Shown piece by piece: positions 45,736 through 58,073 of a stretch of DNA of 64,000 bases; the stretch's first letter is position 1; each line of letters begins with the position of its first letter. The position numbers and the translations under genes are program-made. The notes beneath the pieces were generated by a model. The model made no database searches, was not told the origin of the DNA, and was given only the letters and a program-made list of their open reading frames with translations. The stretch is from Basidiobolus meristosporus CBS 931.73 (Eukaryota; Basidiobolomycota; Basidiobolomycetes; Basidiobolales; Basidiobolaceae), in NCBI GenBank assembly GCA_002104905.1, contig MCFE01000097.1:62001-126000 (forward strand), read 5' to 3'.

Positions 45736-46612
45736 GACCGTAAACTGCAACTATACAAAAGGGGAATACAGAGGATACAGCTAGCGTGGAGGAAAGATTG
45801 AGCTACTTAGGGAACGAGAGGAAAAGACGATTAGTTAGCGAAACAAAACTAAGGGAGATAGTCAAGGGCAAAGGGTTGGGCAAATTGTTTGCTCTCGAAA
45901 CGAGCGATGTTCTCTAGATCTGTTGTGTGGCTGTAGTTGAAGGGGCCAATCTAGGGAGAAGAACTGATACTCGTAGACTCGTCTTGTGAACGAAGGGCAC
46001 GAATAGCAAAGATATAACAAAACAGAGCACCCACTTTATTCAGGTTGAGACTGTTGCTGGCTCGAGAAAGCTGTATGAAAATAGATATATCCAATGGCCA
46101 GTATATAGAGTGACGAACGCTGATAAATATGATCCATTAATTTTCTGAAGCGTGGTGTGATTTTACGTAGCAGTCGAAAAAGGAACTCCCTTAACACCGA
46201 ATCTCTGGGTAAATCTGGGCCAATGGACGAAAGCCACAATTCCAATCGGTGAAATTTCTAGGTGAAATGCGGTGTTTGAGATCTGCGTAGGTGGAATCAT
46301 TGATCAAAAGCAGACATGGCTCAGCATCCTTGGCTCAGGAAAAATAGTTCAGGCTGCATTGCGGTTGAGCAACTTCTGGATAGCTAGTGCCACTGGTAAA
46401 TACATTCTACTGGTTGACTAATGTTTTTTATTTAGTATTGCTCTGGATATCCAAGGGAAAGTTTCCAACATAAATATATGTGTATGATAGCGAGCGGCTG
46501 AACAAAACGGTGGCGAGAATAGGCGAGCTAATGTGTAGGATTATGTTTGGGAATACACGAGCGGGGTTTCTGCCTCTGCCTTCTAAAAAGTGTACTGTTA
46601 CTATCCAACGGC
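45736..46612. other. Intergenic region
   Basis: Holds the HRD1 promoter and the 3' side of PAN3. A minus-strand ORF (46036-46245) with a hydrophobic C-terminal stretch (SLYILAIGYIYFHTAF) begins without an ATG and is not called. Confidence 0.45.
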
Positions 46613-49293
46613 CTAACGGTGCCTAGCAAGTTCCGAAAATGCTTGATCAATGCAATTCTTCAGCTCTTTGTAGCTTACTATCAAGCAAGATTGCTCGTCG
46701 CGTGACATAAGCATGATCTTCTCATCCACACCAGCATCTAGCTTGTTTAGGCACGACAGAACATGGCCTACATCTAATACAGGGTTCCCATTCTCATCTA
46801 CCTGGTGGAACACATAGTCTCGAAACAACTTTATCAGGTAGCGGTCTCCAGTCTCTGACCAACTGGGGTCAAGATCAAATCTGAAAAAGGGCGTTAAGAT
46901 GAGGATTTTGCAAGTGCATCAAGACTACCACATACTCTGGTCTTTCATTTATGAACCCTAACTTCATCATTAACCGACTTGACCGGTCATTCACCAATTC
47001 TCCTGATAGTCCAGTCTCTAGAAAGTCGTTGTAGCTAGGATGGCAATGTAATACCACGGTTAGTTTATAATGTTAGGTCTGATTTGTGTAATAAAGAGCT
47101 CACTGGTGAGAATGGTTCAGCTCTAAGAGGATTTTCGACCCCATAATGGCAACAGCGTCATCGATGTTTTTGGCTGCCGAAGGTTTGCTCAATAGATAAA
47201 GAATCACATTCTTCACGTCCGGAGTGTAATTACGAGAAATGTAATCAATGGATTTAGGGAGATTCGATAGTGCACTGAAGGTGCCACATGCCAAACATGT
47301 CAGAAGTTGCCCAAGCTGAAGCAAATCCTCTTGCTAAGAAAGCCGCCCGTGAGTGAACGAGCCACAGTCATATTGGCAATGGTCAGCCTACCTGGTAATG
47401 GATGGTGTTTCTAGTGCTGGCGTAGGATAGTACCTCGTAGATGCCACAACAGTTGAGTCGAATTCTGAACATAATCAAATGCTAATCTTAGCACTAAGGC
47501 CGTATCTAGAGTAAACACAGCAAAACAGTACCTGTTGTTTCCAGTGACCAGGATCTTAGTGAGGTCTAATATGCAGGCGGCTAATCCAGCAGCATGCAGA
47601 GTGCGAATCGCAGTTACTATCTGAATAATGATACTCCACAGCTCCTTCTCCGGAAGAGTGCGCATTGCGAGGGTGTTGGAGCTAAGTTGACTAAGGTGTT
47701 TGTCCGCGAGAGTGGTAGAGTATGGGTGATAATCATAAACAAACACCAAAGCTAATGGTAGATGGCATGGTTAGAGGCTGGATATACTGCTGCTACAAGG
47801 GGTTAGCCTACATACAATAATCTCCAAAAGCTCTGGTGGTAAACGCTTCCCGCACCGAGACAATATTGGGATGGCTTATTTTCCGCCAATTGTCAATTGT
47901 GGACATGGCGGTTTCATTGGCCAGGCGAAAGTCTAGGAAAGGTCATGATAAATACCAAGCTGAGCGACCAAAAGGGGGAAGCTACCAACTCTCAACACGT
48001 CTAAGGACATAGGGTTTCTCATCGTTGCTACTGACGGCTTTGTATACTGAGGTTGAGTATCCAAACAGTTTCTTTGACTTCGGAATTTTAGGATTATCCA
48101 ACAAGGACAGGGAGTGGTATGTGTTCACCTCCGAAGGCATTGAAGAGTCCTGAGCTGAAGAACGAAAACGTGGATCTTAGAACTAACCCTTTTCAGATTA
48201 TTAGAATGTTGCTTACCATAGTGGTTGGTTGCTTCATTTCTTTTTTGTAGTTCTTCACGCAGTTCATCCGACAGGAAGAAGGAATGGATTGTCTTGCGGT
48301 TGGGTGGAAGATTGGAAGTAAGGGGGGATGGCGATGTATAGTGATGATACTGGAGATTTGGTTGGAGATGGTCAATGGGCTAATGCTTTACATGTTACTA
48401 TCAGAAGTCAGAGGCCAAAACACCAATATGTTTGTACCTTGCCATCGTCTAATCCCATCGGCCCGAAATTTAGTGTATTTGCGCTAGAATTTATGGCAGT
48501 CGTGGTGGTCGGATGGAATGAGGTAGCCGAGTGGTTTTGATGATTGTCAGTAGCAAAGCCAGAAGCGCTTTATAGTAAGTTTGAATAAGTGGCTTGGTTA
48601 CGAGTCCAGGATTAAATGTGTTAAATACCCCTTCTCCGACCCTAACTCATTAGGTCCTTGGTTTGTTGAGCTCTCGCGGTTAACTATAAAAGTACCTGTG
48701 AGCGTACGTTCCATTGAAAGTGCTTTGCGCTCCGGTGAATTTACTCGAAAATTAACTTACTGATTGCGGTATTTGACGCCAACATAGGGTTTGAAGAACC
48801 GATAGGGTTGAATGCTGGTGAAGTGACTCGTAGCTTGGTCCTGCTTTATGTGTAACATCCTTGTCAATAACTGCTAATCTACTATAGTGATAAAACGTAG
48901 CATACGAGTCAGGTGAAGTGAACGAAAATGGGGTAGCGGACTAAAATCGAAGGAAGGTAATAAGAACTCATGTACAAGTGTGGCATCAAAGAAATGTAAG
49001 CAAATAATTCGTACACTCATGTCATGTTTAAAATCGCATCCTTTTCCTTCGTATTTACAGTAGCCATGGATGATTACGTTACGACAAGTACGTGTTTGAG
49101 AGCTTGGGGTGGTTTGGCCACTGTTTTGATCCTTGACTTCTCGGGAATTTAACATCATTATCAGAACAACGTTGTACAGAAATTACTGACTGTTTGTTTC
49201 CTTTGGCCCCTGATTTTGCACAGGGGGAGCAACTATGGGAATTGCTGAGGATCCAAGAGGGGGCTGAAGTATGTAGGAGGGATTAGGATTCAT
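46613..49293 (-). CDS. PAN3: PAN3 poly(A) deadenylation complex subunit
   Basis: Fifteen exons (minus): 49191-49293, 49015-49139, 48906-48940, 48761-48840, 48696-48722, 48629-48683, 48438-48567, 48217-48379, 47990-48154, 47816-47932, 47532-47751, 47392-47464, 47104-47333, 46936-47034, 46613-46880; 629 residues. Pan3 recruits the Pan2 nuclease to poly(A)-binding protein. Signatures: an N-terminal CCCH zinc finger ([21 protein letters not shown]), a Ser/Pro/Asn linker, [31 protein letters not shown], a pseudokinase domain ([34 protein letters not shown] in place of an active catalytic loop), a coiled coil and the C-terminal knob ([29 protein letters not shown]). The lack of an HRD-type Asp is normal for Pan3. 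Exon 5 is 27 bases between introns of 38 and 12-60 bases; exon 4 begins at a NAGNAG acceptor (48840 or 48843). Confidence 0.94.
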
Positions 49294-49885
49294 ACTTTGT
49301 GAAGCTATTTATTCTCAACAGTGTGCGCCAGATACAGAATCCAGTGCTGCTGTGCGTCGATTTTCAAACAGAGTTCAGTTGTTCTGGGTGAGAAAACTTT
49401 TCAACCCAACTATAAAGAGAATAGGGTGCGGCTGAGCAAGGAACTCACAAGTTAATCAAGAGATGCTCGAGTGGGTAACTCCTAAGGGAACAGTAGAGCT
49501 CAGAATCCCGTGTTCATTGGCGTAATTTATGACCCTTTTCTGAAGTATTGACATCAAAACACAAGGGAAAATAATAATTTTGATCTAGTTTAAAATTAAT
49601 CCAGCTTTGCTAACAAATGCCCAAGGGTTGATCACCTAGCCTCTAGAGATTTGGGATTCCAGTTTAGCCATATAGTGACAGGTGCATTCTAGGGCAAAAG
49701 ATGCCACGTCTTGCACCTACAAGGCTAGTTCATCTGCTTCCAAAGTGGTTTACATTACAGCATTTGAGGCATGTACATTCACAGTAGATAAACCATACAA
49801 ATAGGGAACAGAAAACGCTATGAATGTGCAATAGTGATTCATACAAAATTTACAATTATCGAAGAATGAGGTCATCATCATAGAC
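49294..49885. other. Intergenic region
   Basis: PAN3 promoter and downstream region of the chromodomain gene. No gene seen. Confidence 0.55.
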
Positions 49886-52458
49886 TCATTGGCGAGATAT
49901 CATAGGGTCGATGTTTCTGCTTTTCATCCTACGATTCTCGCGCTTCAGCTTTGTGTAGGCTCGATACAGATCTGCACGCTGTAGCACTTGAAAATCGGTT
50001 GAATCAAGACTCACTATAGGTGATTGGCTTGCCGAATCTTGGCTGACTAGGTCCAAGGAGAGGGAAATATTCTGTGAATGTTGCTGGTTGATTGACTGTC
50101 GTTGTGAACGACCTGAGCTTAAAAGCCGATCGGAACGAATCGAGCTAGTTGGGGATTTGCGAGTACGACATGTGGAAAGATCCGCAGGTGATCTGAACTG
50201 ATATTGGCTAATCAAAGGTTCCTGAAGATCATCCAGCTCTGCTTGGCAATGGTGAATCGGTGAGGCTCCAGCATCGGCGAGAAAGCTAGGACTGTCCTGG
50301 GGTTGAGATCCTCGTGAACAATACTCACTGGGGCTGCCTTTACAGCGTAAGGGAGTGGTCGCGTTCTCTCGGGAAGAACCCTGCCTAGAAGACGCATATT
50401 GCTCTATCGAAAAGTATAATGAGCCTTCGAAGCTAAGACTAATTTCGCTTTCTTCTGCCACATCTATCAATTCGGGGGTTAAGGACCTGTGGAATACGCT
50501 AATAAGTGAAAGGTAGTTGAAGTGACTTTGAGAAGAGTTTAAATACCGTATGGGTGATCTGGCCCTGAATTTGATCTCACCACTGGGAGTTGAGGCTTTG
50601 GAGAGCTGCTGTGTCTCCATGATAATGGATAAATCATCCTGCGCTACAGAGCCTGACTTTGGTGATTGATTATACAGAAAACTAGTCGTTTCTGAAACTT
50701 TTTCTGTGCTATCGATGATTTCCTGTATGCTCGGACTTGACAAGTTCTTGTTAGAGAAATTAACCTGGCTTTCAATGTAGCGTGATAGATTTTCAATAGA
50801 AAGCGGATTTCCTTGACAGCATTGGAGCTGGCATAGATGCGAACCAGTGTCGCTCCCTAGAAACAGGACAACAGTTAGTAAAGCATATTGAGGCGTCACA
50901 TATAATGACATACCATCATCACACAATGTGGCAGGAATAGCCTGTTGGCGATGCTTCTGTTGCATGAGCCAGCTTGGCAGGAGAATGGATGTGATTTTTC
51001 GTTTAGGAACATTCAGTACCAAACAGACGCACTTTTGCGTCTCCGCTATACTTGTTTGCACCTCGGACACCTTGAACAACCACAGCTCGGATTGAGGAAG
51101 GATACGCCAATCATTGATGGGCCATTGAGACTCTTGTAAACGGTCAGAAACACTTGCAGTAGGAGAGAATGCCTGTACAGGACCTACCAGTATCTTTAAA
51201 TTCGACGAAGTCGATCAACTCATTCTTTAGTTCAATATTTGATATCAGCATGGATTTTGCTATCAAGTTCTGGTAAAACTTCTTCTCCTTTGGTTTGTCT
51301 ACACGAAGTAATTCGATCTCGGACGTAGTAGCCAAGAGTAATTCATACGCTGACCCAGTCATAGTGTGAAGTCTTTTGGTACTTGCGCTCGAAGGGCGAA
51401 GCGACGTGGCCTGTTGATCAAAAGCTGTCCGGAAATCACGCTTGATAAAAAAAGATTAAAACCAAGTATTGATTCGTGAGGGAATAAGCCAAAGCTACCT
51501 TAGACTTGGTGAATACTGGGGGTGAGTTTGACGGTGACTGGGGGTTGGTCCAGTCTACAGAGGGAGACTCGCATTGTAATGGTTCAGAGGAACTCTTGTT
51601 TGTATTCTGCATACTGGCCTCCTTCTGCACCTCTGCCTCCGCTTCCTCTAACAGTCTCGTATATAGCTCGTCCATTATCTCCTCACTTGAAGGCGAGACG
51701 TATTCGTGATTGGTGGGTTGCGAGTTCTGTGGATACCTTTCTGAATGCTCAGAAAAGTTGATACTAGAGTGTTGTGTTCTTGAAGTGCCAACTGTTTGAT
51801 CGTGAGTTTGCATTCTATCGGCCCTTTCTTGACGAGAGATTAAATTCTCACTAGGGCTGCTAGGTGCTTTCCAGGAACTTCTCCTCACAGGAGTCAGGGA
51901 GGTATAGGAAAGGCGTGTAGGTGTGTCAAACACCGGTAGACTCTTATATTTTGATTTGGGCGTGGACATTATGGGTTCTTGGAAAGAAGACAGGTAGCTT
52001 GGCGTATTGAATTTTGGAAGTTCGTGAGAGTCTAGAGAGCGGTTTGAGGGGGTATTGATTGAAGGCGAGAACATATCTTGGAAAGACTTCTCTCGACGTT
52101 GGGAGGGTGTGTACTCTTGACTGACCTCTTGACTGTTCAGATAGACTTGATTTTCTTCAAAGTATGAGGGCGGTGTCTCGAGGTGGGTACTACTTTCGTC
52201 AGAGCTAGATACGTCTCTCGGAGTTTGAGTAAAGTTTTGGTTACATTCAAGCCAACTAGCATCAATTTTTTCGAAGTTTGAGGTAGTCTCCTTCATCAGG
52301 TCTGTACCAAGAACATTCTCCAGCGGCTCCCAAGTGTCTTCTAAATCACAGTGATTTATGTCACGATCCCATTCAACTAAAAAGTACACTCGTCCTTGAT
52401 AAACTTGCTTCCCCTTCAGTCTCTTGGCCACATATATATCTTGTGGAAGGTCACTCAT
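49886..52458 (-). CDS. Chromodomain protein with long disordered region
   Basis: Five exons (minus): 51499-52458, 51188-51440, 50914-51132, 50547-50856, 49886-50486; 780 residues. Chromodomains bind methylated histone tails. The domain is at about residues 7-60: YVAKRLKGKQVYQGRVYFLVEW, then DTWEPLENV. Tyr9 and Trp30 match two of the three aromatic-cage positions of HP1, but the third (usually Tyr/Phe after Trp) aligns with Asp33, so methyl-lysine binding may be weak or altered. Residues 90-320 are Ser/Pro/Thr/Gln-rich and disordered. A middle section (about 340-480) is better folded: EIELLRVDKPKEKKFYQNLI, WRILPQSELWLFKVSEVQ and KCVCLVLNVPKRKITSILLP. No chromoshadow domain is visible. The C-terminus is again Ser-rich, ending in a basic coil (LYRAYTKLKRENRRMKSR). 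Two introns (50857-50913 and 50487-50546) are multiples of three without stops. Confidence 0.85.
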
Positions 52459-53657
52459 ATATACACAATAACAAGCTTGAAGAAGTGACTTACGGTGCTG
52501 CTCAATATCAATAAAGACTTCGAAAATTGATGACTATTTACATTTCACTGGTTGAACTGACCAATCCTGTGCGTCAATATAATTGTATTTACCTTAATAT
52601 TATAAACCTCCATTTATTTATTCTACATGTTTGGTCCATTTACAGGAGCCAATTTTAACACCCAGTACACCATCTTACGATATCTCGACTATTTTTGTTG
52701 GGCCTTCTCACTTTTGCCAGCATGGTATATGAATTCCCCCGAGAATATGCCTGCATTCAGTAAAGTCATATTCCTTATTCAACAAATCATGTCTGTGCTA
52801 GTATAGCTAGAAAAGTCCAGTACTTTTATTTATACCTCCAAAATTCCCATTGCTAAGAGAATATTTTGTGATACCACCAATAATTAGATATAATAGCATT
52901 TAATTTCCCTTTAGTCAAAATGAATATTTGATAATGTATCTACAACTACACATATGTCTTTTAACTCAATGCATCATGTAGAAACCATACTTGTAATATC
53001 TCCACATCGCTTCCAAGTCCCCATTCCACTTGGATCAGTGCTAAGGATTTTATTAAATTATCGGTGAAATATCCCTTAGCTCGCAATTTACTCCATATAC
53101 ACTTCATGTACAAGGTACGAACCAGAGTCATAAGCAGCATAGAATTTATGGATATAAAATTGTAATCAATCAATATAGTACCTACTTGTTCATATTTCTG
53201 ATCTCCTCTATCGTAGATATCTTGGATATCAAATTTCGTAAGATACTATTTTCAGTTCTTCAAATTGTAGAAACAGGGAAATGTTAGAAAATCTTGAAAG
53301 TTGTATAAATAGCCCCCAAGCTTTGCGCATCTCTTTCCATTAACGTTCACCAAGATAATATTCCTTAAAAAGCTCTATATAATTACTCTACTGTTGCTCA
53401 ATAAATCTACAAATGAAGAGTACTCTCTGCTAATTATCACCAAATCCTTGGCTTATGACAAGTTGCCTACCATTAGCAGAACATATTGATAATAGACCAT
53501 TGTAGCTTTTAGCAAATATGCCAACAACAACAGTAAAGAATTATGAATGAAAATTTGTATATTGAGTTCTAATAAAGTTATGCAATATTACATCTGGATC
53601 TTCTATATCCCCTGGATGTATAGTATTCCAGTATTATCCATTTATAAAATGTTCGAG
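52459..53657. other. AT-rich intergenic region
   Basis: Very AT-rich, with many short A/T runs and no coding signal on either strand, though a 70-codon minus ORF exists at 52961-53173. It separates the 5' side of the chromodomain gene from the 3' side of the GTPase gene. Confidence 0.6.
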
Positions 53658-55068
53658 TTACAATTGAATCTCCGCTGCCTCTAGCACGCACCTTCGCAAC
53701 TCATTGATTCCTTTCTTTTTTCGCGCACTTACACTAAGGAGAACGGGTACACAAGAACGAGTCTTGATTTTTTTGATCAGGTAGCTCTGCACCTGCCGCT
53801 TGGTATTACCAATCTCCACTTGCTTGGCTTTGTCCTGCTTCGTAAGAATAATCTGAAGAGACGTTAAGGTTTAGAAGGAGAAACGGAAACCATTTCTTAA
53901 GGCAAGCGGGTGAACATCGGGGTTACCTGGTATGGAACTGCCAGCTTCTCCAAGACTCCAATAAGTTCTTTGTCACTGCCCTTCAAGCTATGCTCACAAT
54001 TGACCAGCAGAAATACCCTACGCAATCTACGGAAACGAGCAATAATTTAGACTCTGATCCTGAAAGATTAATACTCGAACTTCCTACAAAGAGCGATCCT
54101 TGAAATAATTCCATATCATGCGTCGCCAGTCGTCGCGACACCCGTGTCCATATCCAGGCATATCGGTAAGAACCAATTGATCGCTCACCCTGAAAAAGTT
54201 CAGAAGTTTTGTATGGCCCTGGTGGTTAATGCAAGTGTAAGTATCGAAACAAGAACGCGTGATTTATGTAGTATTACCGGCTTGCTGGAGGTTTTGACGA
54301 GGGAATTGCGGTTTACTAGAGCATTAATCAACGAGGATTTCTAACGATATGTAACATTAATTTGCATTCCTTCACCCAAATCAGATATTTGAGTCCTCCT
54401 ACCCCAACATTACTCCTGCCGATAAAGGCTACCTCCGGAAGTTCAGTGTTTTGAAGTTGATTGATTTTGACTGCTGATTGAATGAATATAGCAGGTTTAC
54501 GGAAGAGGCTCTCGAGCAGCTTTTCCTCTGTTGACGAAACTTCTTTGATAGGATTGAAGGTTTCCACCAGACTTCTCTCGATCGGCACAGGAGGAAGCTC
54601 CTTTGCTAGTTTTGCAAAGGAGATCCCGTAGCTGTTTCTAGGAGCACTGGAAGTTGCAACTACCCTGTTGGTTTTCACGTCGCTTTTAGCTTGTGCTCCT
54701 TTGGTACCAGAAGTCAGTTTGTAGCCAACTGTGGTAGGTCTTTGTGCTGGAGTTTTGGATGGTGGTTTTCTTGACCTAGCAGTTGTCTGGCCTTTACTCT
54801 TTGCGCTTTGAACTGGTTTTCTGTTGGGTGCTTGTGTACTATTAAGAGTGCGAGGAGCGCTCCTGGGAAGGGTTTTTTTGGAGCTTGCTTCTCTCCGGTT
54901 GGGGAATCTAGGCTTCTCTTTCGTCAAGGAGCCGCCCTTTCTTGCTTGGGCAATGAGGCAGGTACCCAAATTCCTGACGTTTTCTGCGTGAGGTGAGCGA
55001 ACGGAGAATAGGTTTCTGGCATTTATACATACACCTCTTGCGGCTATGTTTGAATAGAGTTGAAACAT
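53658..55068 (-). CDS. EngB/YihA-type GTPase, probably mitochondrial (GTPBP8/Mrx8-like)
   Basis: Five exons (minus): 54403-55068, 54278-54340, 54088-54218, 53927-54026, 53658-53852; 384 residues. EngB proteins assist large ribosomal subunit assembly or translation; the eukaryotic forms are mitochondrial. GTPase motifs: G1 GRSNVGKSS (217-225), split by intron 1 right after VG; G2/switch KTSSKPGHT; G3 DMPGYGHG (Asp262); G4 TKQD (324-327); G5 SVSA (360-363). About 190 residues precede the G domain: the N-terminal MFQLYSNIAARG... is basic and acid-free like a mitochondrial presequence, followed by a Lys/Ser/Thr/Pro-rich linker, longer than in bacterial EngB. The order and spacing of motifs match the family. 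All joins keep frame. Confidence 0.92.
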
Positions 55069-56535
55069 ACTAAGGTCGAGGATTCACCTCAGTCAGAAAT
55101 CCATCCAAAAGAAAATAAGATGTTATTTCATGAAGCGAATTTTTTGAATCCGTCCTTTACAGCAGGAACAAATCGTATACTAAGTTATCCCACTGTTAAT
55201 TTTCATCCAAATTGCAAGGGGTTGAATCCATGTAGCACTAATTAGATATGCACCAATTATCTTCGTACTAACAGGGTTTAAAAGGTTTACTGGCTGATTA
55301 CGAAAGACCTTCCGTCTTTTGCTAGCAAGACCTGGCAACTTGAGGTAGTTGCTACAGGCCTTCTGTTGGCACACTGAACTGAGGGCCTTTCTTGGAAGGC
55401 TCCTTGGCTCTTGTGGACGGTAAAGTAAAATATTGATTTCGCGAAATACTCAGGGCCTCTAAAACATTTCTAGCATTGAAGCTGCAGGCAGTATACCTTT
55501 CGCACATTCTTTTTTCGAGTTTGCTTCGTGATGGGTAACGTTGAAAGAATGAGCCGATCTCGGAGCAATAGTTCCCTTTTTCACTTGTCTGCATGTCGCT
55601 CTTAATCGTACACGTGATGCCAGACACCAGAATACCTAAAAGAATGTGTTTGCAAATTCTAAACTCTCTAAGAACCATATGGTCAACTTAGCAATATCTT
55701 CAACAGAACTTCGAACAGCATAATCACATGGCAGGATTTTGTTTGAATGAAAGTTCATTCATCCAAGGGTTGTAAACTTCGAGCCAGCTCTCTACTCCAG
55801 TGCCATATTGAATCAGTAGTCAAACATAGGGGATAGTATCACCGTGCATGCAATTTCATCATATTGATTCTAGGCCAGTATATAATAATCAGTGTTTATC
55901 TCGTTGCCAAAGGCCAGTACACAGACATAGGGATAGGCTTGGTAAATTAGTTGGCATGAAGTGGCAAGATAGCCGGTATGTTGTACTGAATCCCTAGTTG
56001 CGTGTTATATGGACTGTAGCCTTTCAATGATTTACATTTAGTGAGGTTGCAGGCCATGAGTTGTAACTAGCTTCAAGCATGCCGTTTGTTTAGAGTCTAT
56101 TGACGTTAATTTTGGCTAGCATACTGCACCATAGCTGGCTCCAATTATAGACCAGGTTTCATCACAGAGACTACGAACGGATCTAAACAACCATAAAGCT
56201 CTTCTATGTGTTTTGTAGGACGGTAGATCATCAAAGACTAACACCACTCATTCCTAAGTTTTGTACAGCAGATGTTTGCATGTTGCATGCTTACCGGGGA
56301 TCTGCGTTTTGATGATTATGGGAAACGGAAAATCCCTTGGTGGTTGGATTTGGCGGGAATATATTCGAAACACAATAATCAATCTCACTCCAATATGGAC
56401 TTGCGTGCCTGGACAGCATGCTAAGTATTTAATTAGCCCGTTTCTCGATAAACTGATCACGGCTTGATTCCAATTTAAGCTTGTTAACCCTTTACTTTCT
56501 TAACCCCCATTTTAAAACTTGGTTGAATAGTAAGA
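55069..56535. other. Intergenic region, possibly with gene remnants
   Basis: Minus-strand ORFs at 55180-55374 and 55352-55678 run into each other and slightly resemble the N-terminal part of the EngB-type gene just downstream (see findings). No intact gene. The right end holds the promoter of the Cys-rich protein gene. Confidence 0.4.
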
Positions 56536-57397
56536 ATGAGAGTTGCCATAACCTTAACATTCATTGTTACCCTATTCACGTCCCAAATCCTCCTCGTAAG
56601 TGGCGACAATGGTAGGTTTCATAGATCGATATAGCTGCAACAGAATGCTGATCTAGAGAAATCTAGTGGAGAAGTGCTTTTCTCACTGTAGGGAAAAGAG
56701 TGACAGTCAGTTAGTGTCTTGTGCTACTGATTGCATTGGTGTGCCTAACCCATCCCCGGAAGATAGTATGTATCTGATTACTGGTGAATGAATGGATAGC
56801 CATGCTAAATTTAAGCTTCTAGTCAAGCGGACTACGGAGTGCACCAAGAAGTGTGGCAGCAATGTCAACTGTCATATTGGATGTATCCGTGACTATTTCC
56901 AAAAGGGAAGTACTGGCGGTGCCTATACCAATGAACATGGTGGAAAAGACCATTCCAATAAAGACACGAAGAAGCCCGCTAATGAGAAGGAATCCAAACA
57001 TTCATCATCCACTGAAACCAAACCTACCAAAAGTGGTCACGAACAACCTCGACCCGAGAAAGAAACCAAGATGTCCACCGAGGTACCCAAAAGCTCTGTA
57101 AGTAACCACAATACATCGGTTATTGCTGTGGCCTCCCCTACGAAAACGGTCGATGTTACTAGTACATCCCTCACCACCATAACCACGTCGTCTTCCTCGG
57201 TTCCTTTCTCGGTCCCTTCTGTCGGGTTTCCATTTGCTACCGCATTTCCCTCCAGTAGACTGCCGTTCTCCTCCTACTCGTCATCTAGACCGATCAAGAC
57301 TGGAACACGAAGCGCGAGTGTTGGGAATCTCAACCTGATTCCCATCATTCCAAGCTTCCTGATACCTTGGATTTGTTATCGGGAGTTTACCGCGTAA
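56536..57397 (+). CDS. Secreted Cys-rich protein with Ser/Thr stalk
   Basis: Exons 56536-56611, 56667-56765, 56823-57397; 249 residues. A signal peptide of about 20 residues (MRVAITLTFIVTLFTSQILL) is followed by a small Cys-rich region: VEKCFSHC...CATDC (CX3CX10CX3C) and ECTKKCGSNVNCHIGC (CX3CX5CX3C). The rest is Lys/Glu/Ser-rich, then strongly Ser/Thr/Pro-rich, as in cell-wall or GPI-type proteins; the last residues (LIPIIPSFLIPWICYREF) are hydrophobic and could be an anchor signal, though a charged end is unusual. Intron 2 (57 bases) contains a clear TGCTAAAT branch site and ends TTCTAG; a 30-base alternative was rejected. No known family. It may be a wall protein or effector-like protein; this is inference. 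Confidence 0.7.
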
Positions 57398-58073
57398 CAA
57401 AGTATTCGAATCTTGTATTAACCTTTTAGATATACTTTGATATACATCGATACATCAGATAGCTTGTGTAATCCAGAATAAACCCTCACAAGCTATGTCA
57501 GTTAAAATAGAACTGGGTGAGAGGCATTGGATGGAAAATCTATTCATGGGTGATGTTTTGCAGAAATGTTGGCAAAACTCTGCCAACCAGGGCACACAAG
57601 AACCCAAATAATTGTCAGGGAACCTAGCCTATCTCAAAACCGCACAAATTGCAACTTGATATCCTGAGTTTGATGATGGCTATAATTACATGTGGCGTGG
57701 TGCTCTGACCGAAAGGAATTGAAAAATAGCAATGCCGAGGGAAGCGACCCTGGACGTTGTTAATTTAGTGCCCGATCGTTATCAATCCGAAGGTTTCTAC
57801 TGTCACTATGTAGTGCTATTTTAGCGAGGTTGGCTCGTATTGCTTATTAACTACATTTGCATTGTCATTCGATGAACCAGTCAGGTTGAGTTCTTATTTG
57901 AGCAGAGTAATCTAATCAAAGGAAATGGTAATTGGCATGCTCTTACGACTATACTTCATAGAAATATGGTTTCTCTTTCAAAAATAACTTCATCCTACTG
58001 CCTCTGGTAAGAAGTATAAATATGTTGTTGGGAAGCACCTGTAAACTCAAACCAACCTTCTACTATTTGAAAC
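57398..58073. promoter_or_regulatory. Upstream region of mucin-like gene
   Basis: No gene seen. GTATAAATATG (about 58014) lies about 60 bases before the start at 58074 and is a likely TATA box. Confidence 0.6.

Noticed and set aside
56770-56799. 30-base intron in the Cys-rich gene
   Set aside because: A 57-base intron (56766-56822) with a proper branch site and acceptor also keeps frame and fits the size of other introns.
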